Of a stretch of 64,000 nucleotides of DNA, positions 63,499 through 64,000 are shown one piece after another. The stretch is from Planctellipticum variicoloris. Its GTDB lineage: Bacteria; Planctomycetota; Planctomycetia; Planctomycetales; Planctomycetaceae. The translations under genes and the position numbers were made by a program. How positions within the stretch are numbered: position 1 is the first letter of the stretch; each line of letters starts with the position of its first letter. Under the pieces are notes generated by a model. That model searched no databases. It saw only the letters and a list, made by a program, of their open reading frames with translations, and was not told the origin of the DNA. The stretch lies in assembly GCF_030622045.1 (NCBI RefSeq), contig NZ_CP130886.1, forward strand, positions 6,766,001 through 6,830,000, in the 5' to 3' direction.

Positions 63499-64000
63499 TG
63501 GTGGCTCTCCTCGGGGCAGCCAGCGCCATCCAGCGGCGGCCAGAAGTCGGACATGACCCCGGACCGCTCTACCCGCAGGTGGAACCACCTTGTCTTCGGC
63601 TGAACCGACAACCGCTGGAGACGGTGGTAAACCTCGGCCTGGTTCGGCTCGTTCATCTTGAAGGTCAGCCGGACACGCAGCTCGAGCCGGCCGACGTCCG
63701 CCCCGGAGGGGGGCTGGATCAGTGAGATCACCGCGGCCCTGATCGCTGAAAGCTGAGAGCAGCGGGCGACGTACCACTTGGGCTCGTCGCCGCTGGGGTT
63801 GCTTGGAGCCAGCGGACTGAACACCTCGATCAGGGGCAGGATCACCTTGGTCCCGCCTTCCTGGTAGTCGGGCTGAAGGTCCCACATGTGGACCGTCAGC
63901 CGCGCGAACAGGTCGGGCAGGCTCCCCAGCAGGAACGGGCAGGTCGCGCCGATGTTCAGCTCGATGTCGGATTGGAACCAGAACTGGCGGAGTTCCTCGG
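63495..64000 (-). CDS. Partial gene upstream of and coupled to the giant protein
   Basis: The frame is open from the window edge to the stop at 63495, at least 168 codons: ELRQFWFQSDIELNIGATCP, LPDLFARLTVHMWDLQPDYQ, LELRVRLTFKMNEPNQAEVY, WFHLRVERSGVMSDFWPPLD, ending CPEESHQ. The true start is outside the window. An ATG at 63887 is internal. Its TGA overlaps the ATG of the giant gene. The sequence looks beta-rich. No known family. Confidence 0.65.
   Translation of the reverse strand, partial: EELRQFWFQSDIELNIGATCPFLLGSLPDLFARLTVHMWDLQPDYQEGGTKVILPLIEVFSPLAPSNPSGDEPKWYVARCSQLSAIRAAVISLIQPPSGADVGRLELRVRLTFKMNEPNQAEVYHRLQRLSVQPKTRWFHLRVERSGVMSDFWPPLDGAGCPEESHQ

Overview
The window looks like a chromosome segment of a Planctomycetota bacterium, probably a member of the Planctomycetales. 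The evidence is two DUF1559 pseudopilin-like proteins with the planctomycete N-terminus, a DUF1571 protein, DapL-type lysine/peptidoglycan precursor synthesis, secreted PQQ-propeller and carboxypeptidase-regulatory-like lipoproteins, and GC-rich DNA. I did not try to name a genus.

Bases 1-40150 are ordinary core and lineage-specific chromosome. In order they hold: an ExbB/ExbD pair (the ExbD is cut by the window edge); a SUKH protein; a PQQ propeller protein; a DUF1559 + lipoprotein pair; small LRR and TPR proteins; a DUF1571 protein; panC; an S41 protease; csrA; a tandem set of three small secreted paralogues behind a sigma-54-like promoter; a DMT-like membrane protein; SCO1 with an ABC-2 permease; the ffh-rpsP-trmD-rplS-yraN run, lacking rimM; a degenerate receiver protein; lgt; an ECF sigma / anti-sigma pair; two related membrane-anchored proteins with a shared CCFG motif; dapL; rlmN; a Gly/His-rich secreted TPR protein; a diguanylate cyclase; an aldehyde dehydrogenase; an OxyR-like regulator divergent from a di-haem cytochrome c peroxidase; and a second DUF1559 + lipoprotein pair. 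Several intergenic gaps carry long palindromic repeats.

A tRNA-Ser(GGA) gene at 40150-40236 marks the start of a genomic island. Next to it are a tyrosine integrase, an excisionase-like HTH protein and a second HTH protein. A complete IS630-family element with perfect 15-bp ends on TA follows. Then comes a block of compact, mostly leftward small genes (44643-51109). Its centre is an operon of DUF1257 (Ycf35-like), DUF2997, a short coiled-coil protein, a Ycf46-like AAA+ ATPase and a 98-aa protein. Next to it lie an XRE regulator, a two-TM protein and a second operon with a DUF6117-like protein and a 311-aa DUF3150-like protein. Intrinsic-terminator hairpins separate the units. A 55-bp duplicated promoter-like sequence and a 31-codon truncated copy of the 311-aa protein lie upstream. 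This module is the best candidate here for an undescribed system.

Bases 51550-55500 are a transposon graveyard: an intact IS4-family element with an 11-bp target duplication, and fragments of IS110-, ISL3- and IS701-like transposases and of a HAD-domain protein. From about 56200 to the end the base composition rises sharply. A single reading frame of 2,434 codons encodes a giant protein of unknown function, translationally coupled to an upstream gene that runs off the window. No right-hand attachment site was found, so the island may extend past the window.
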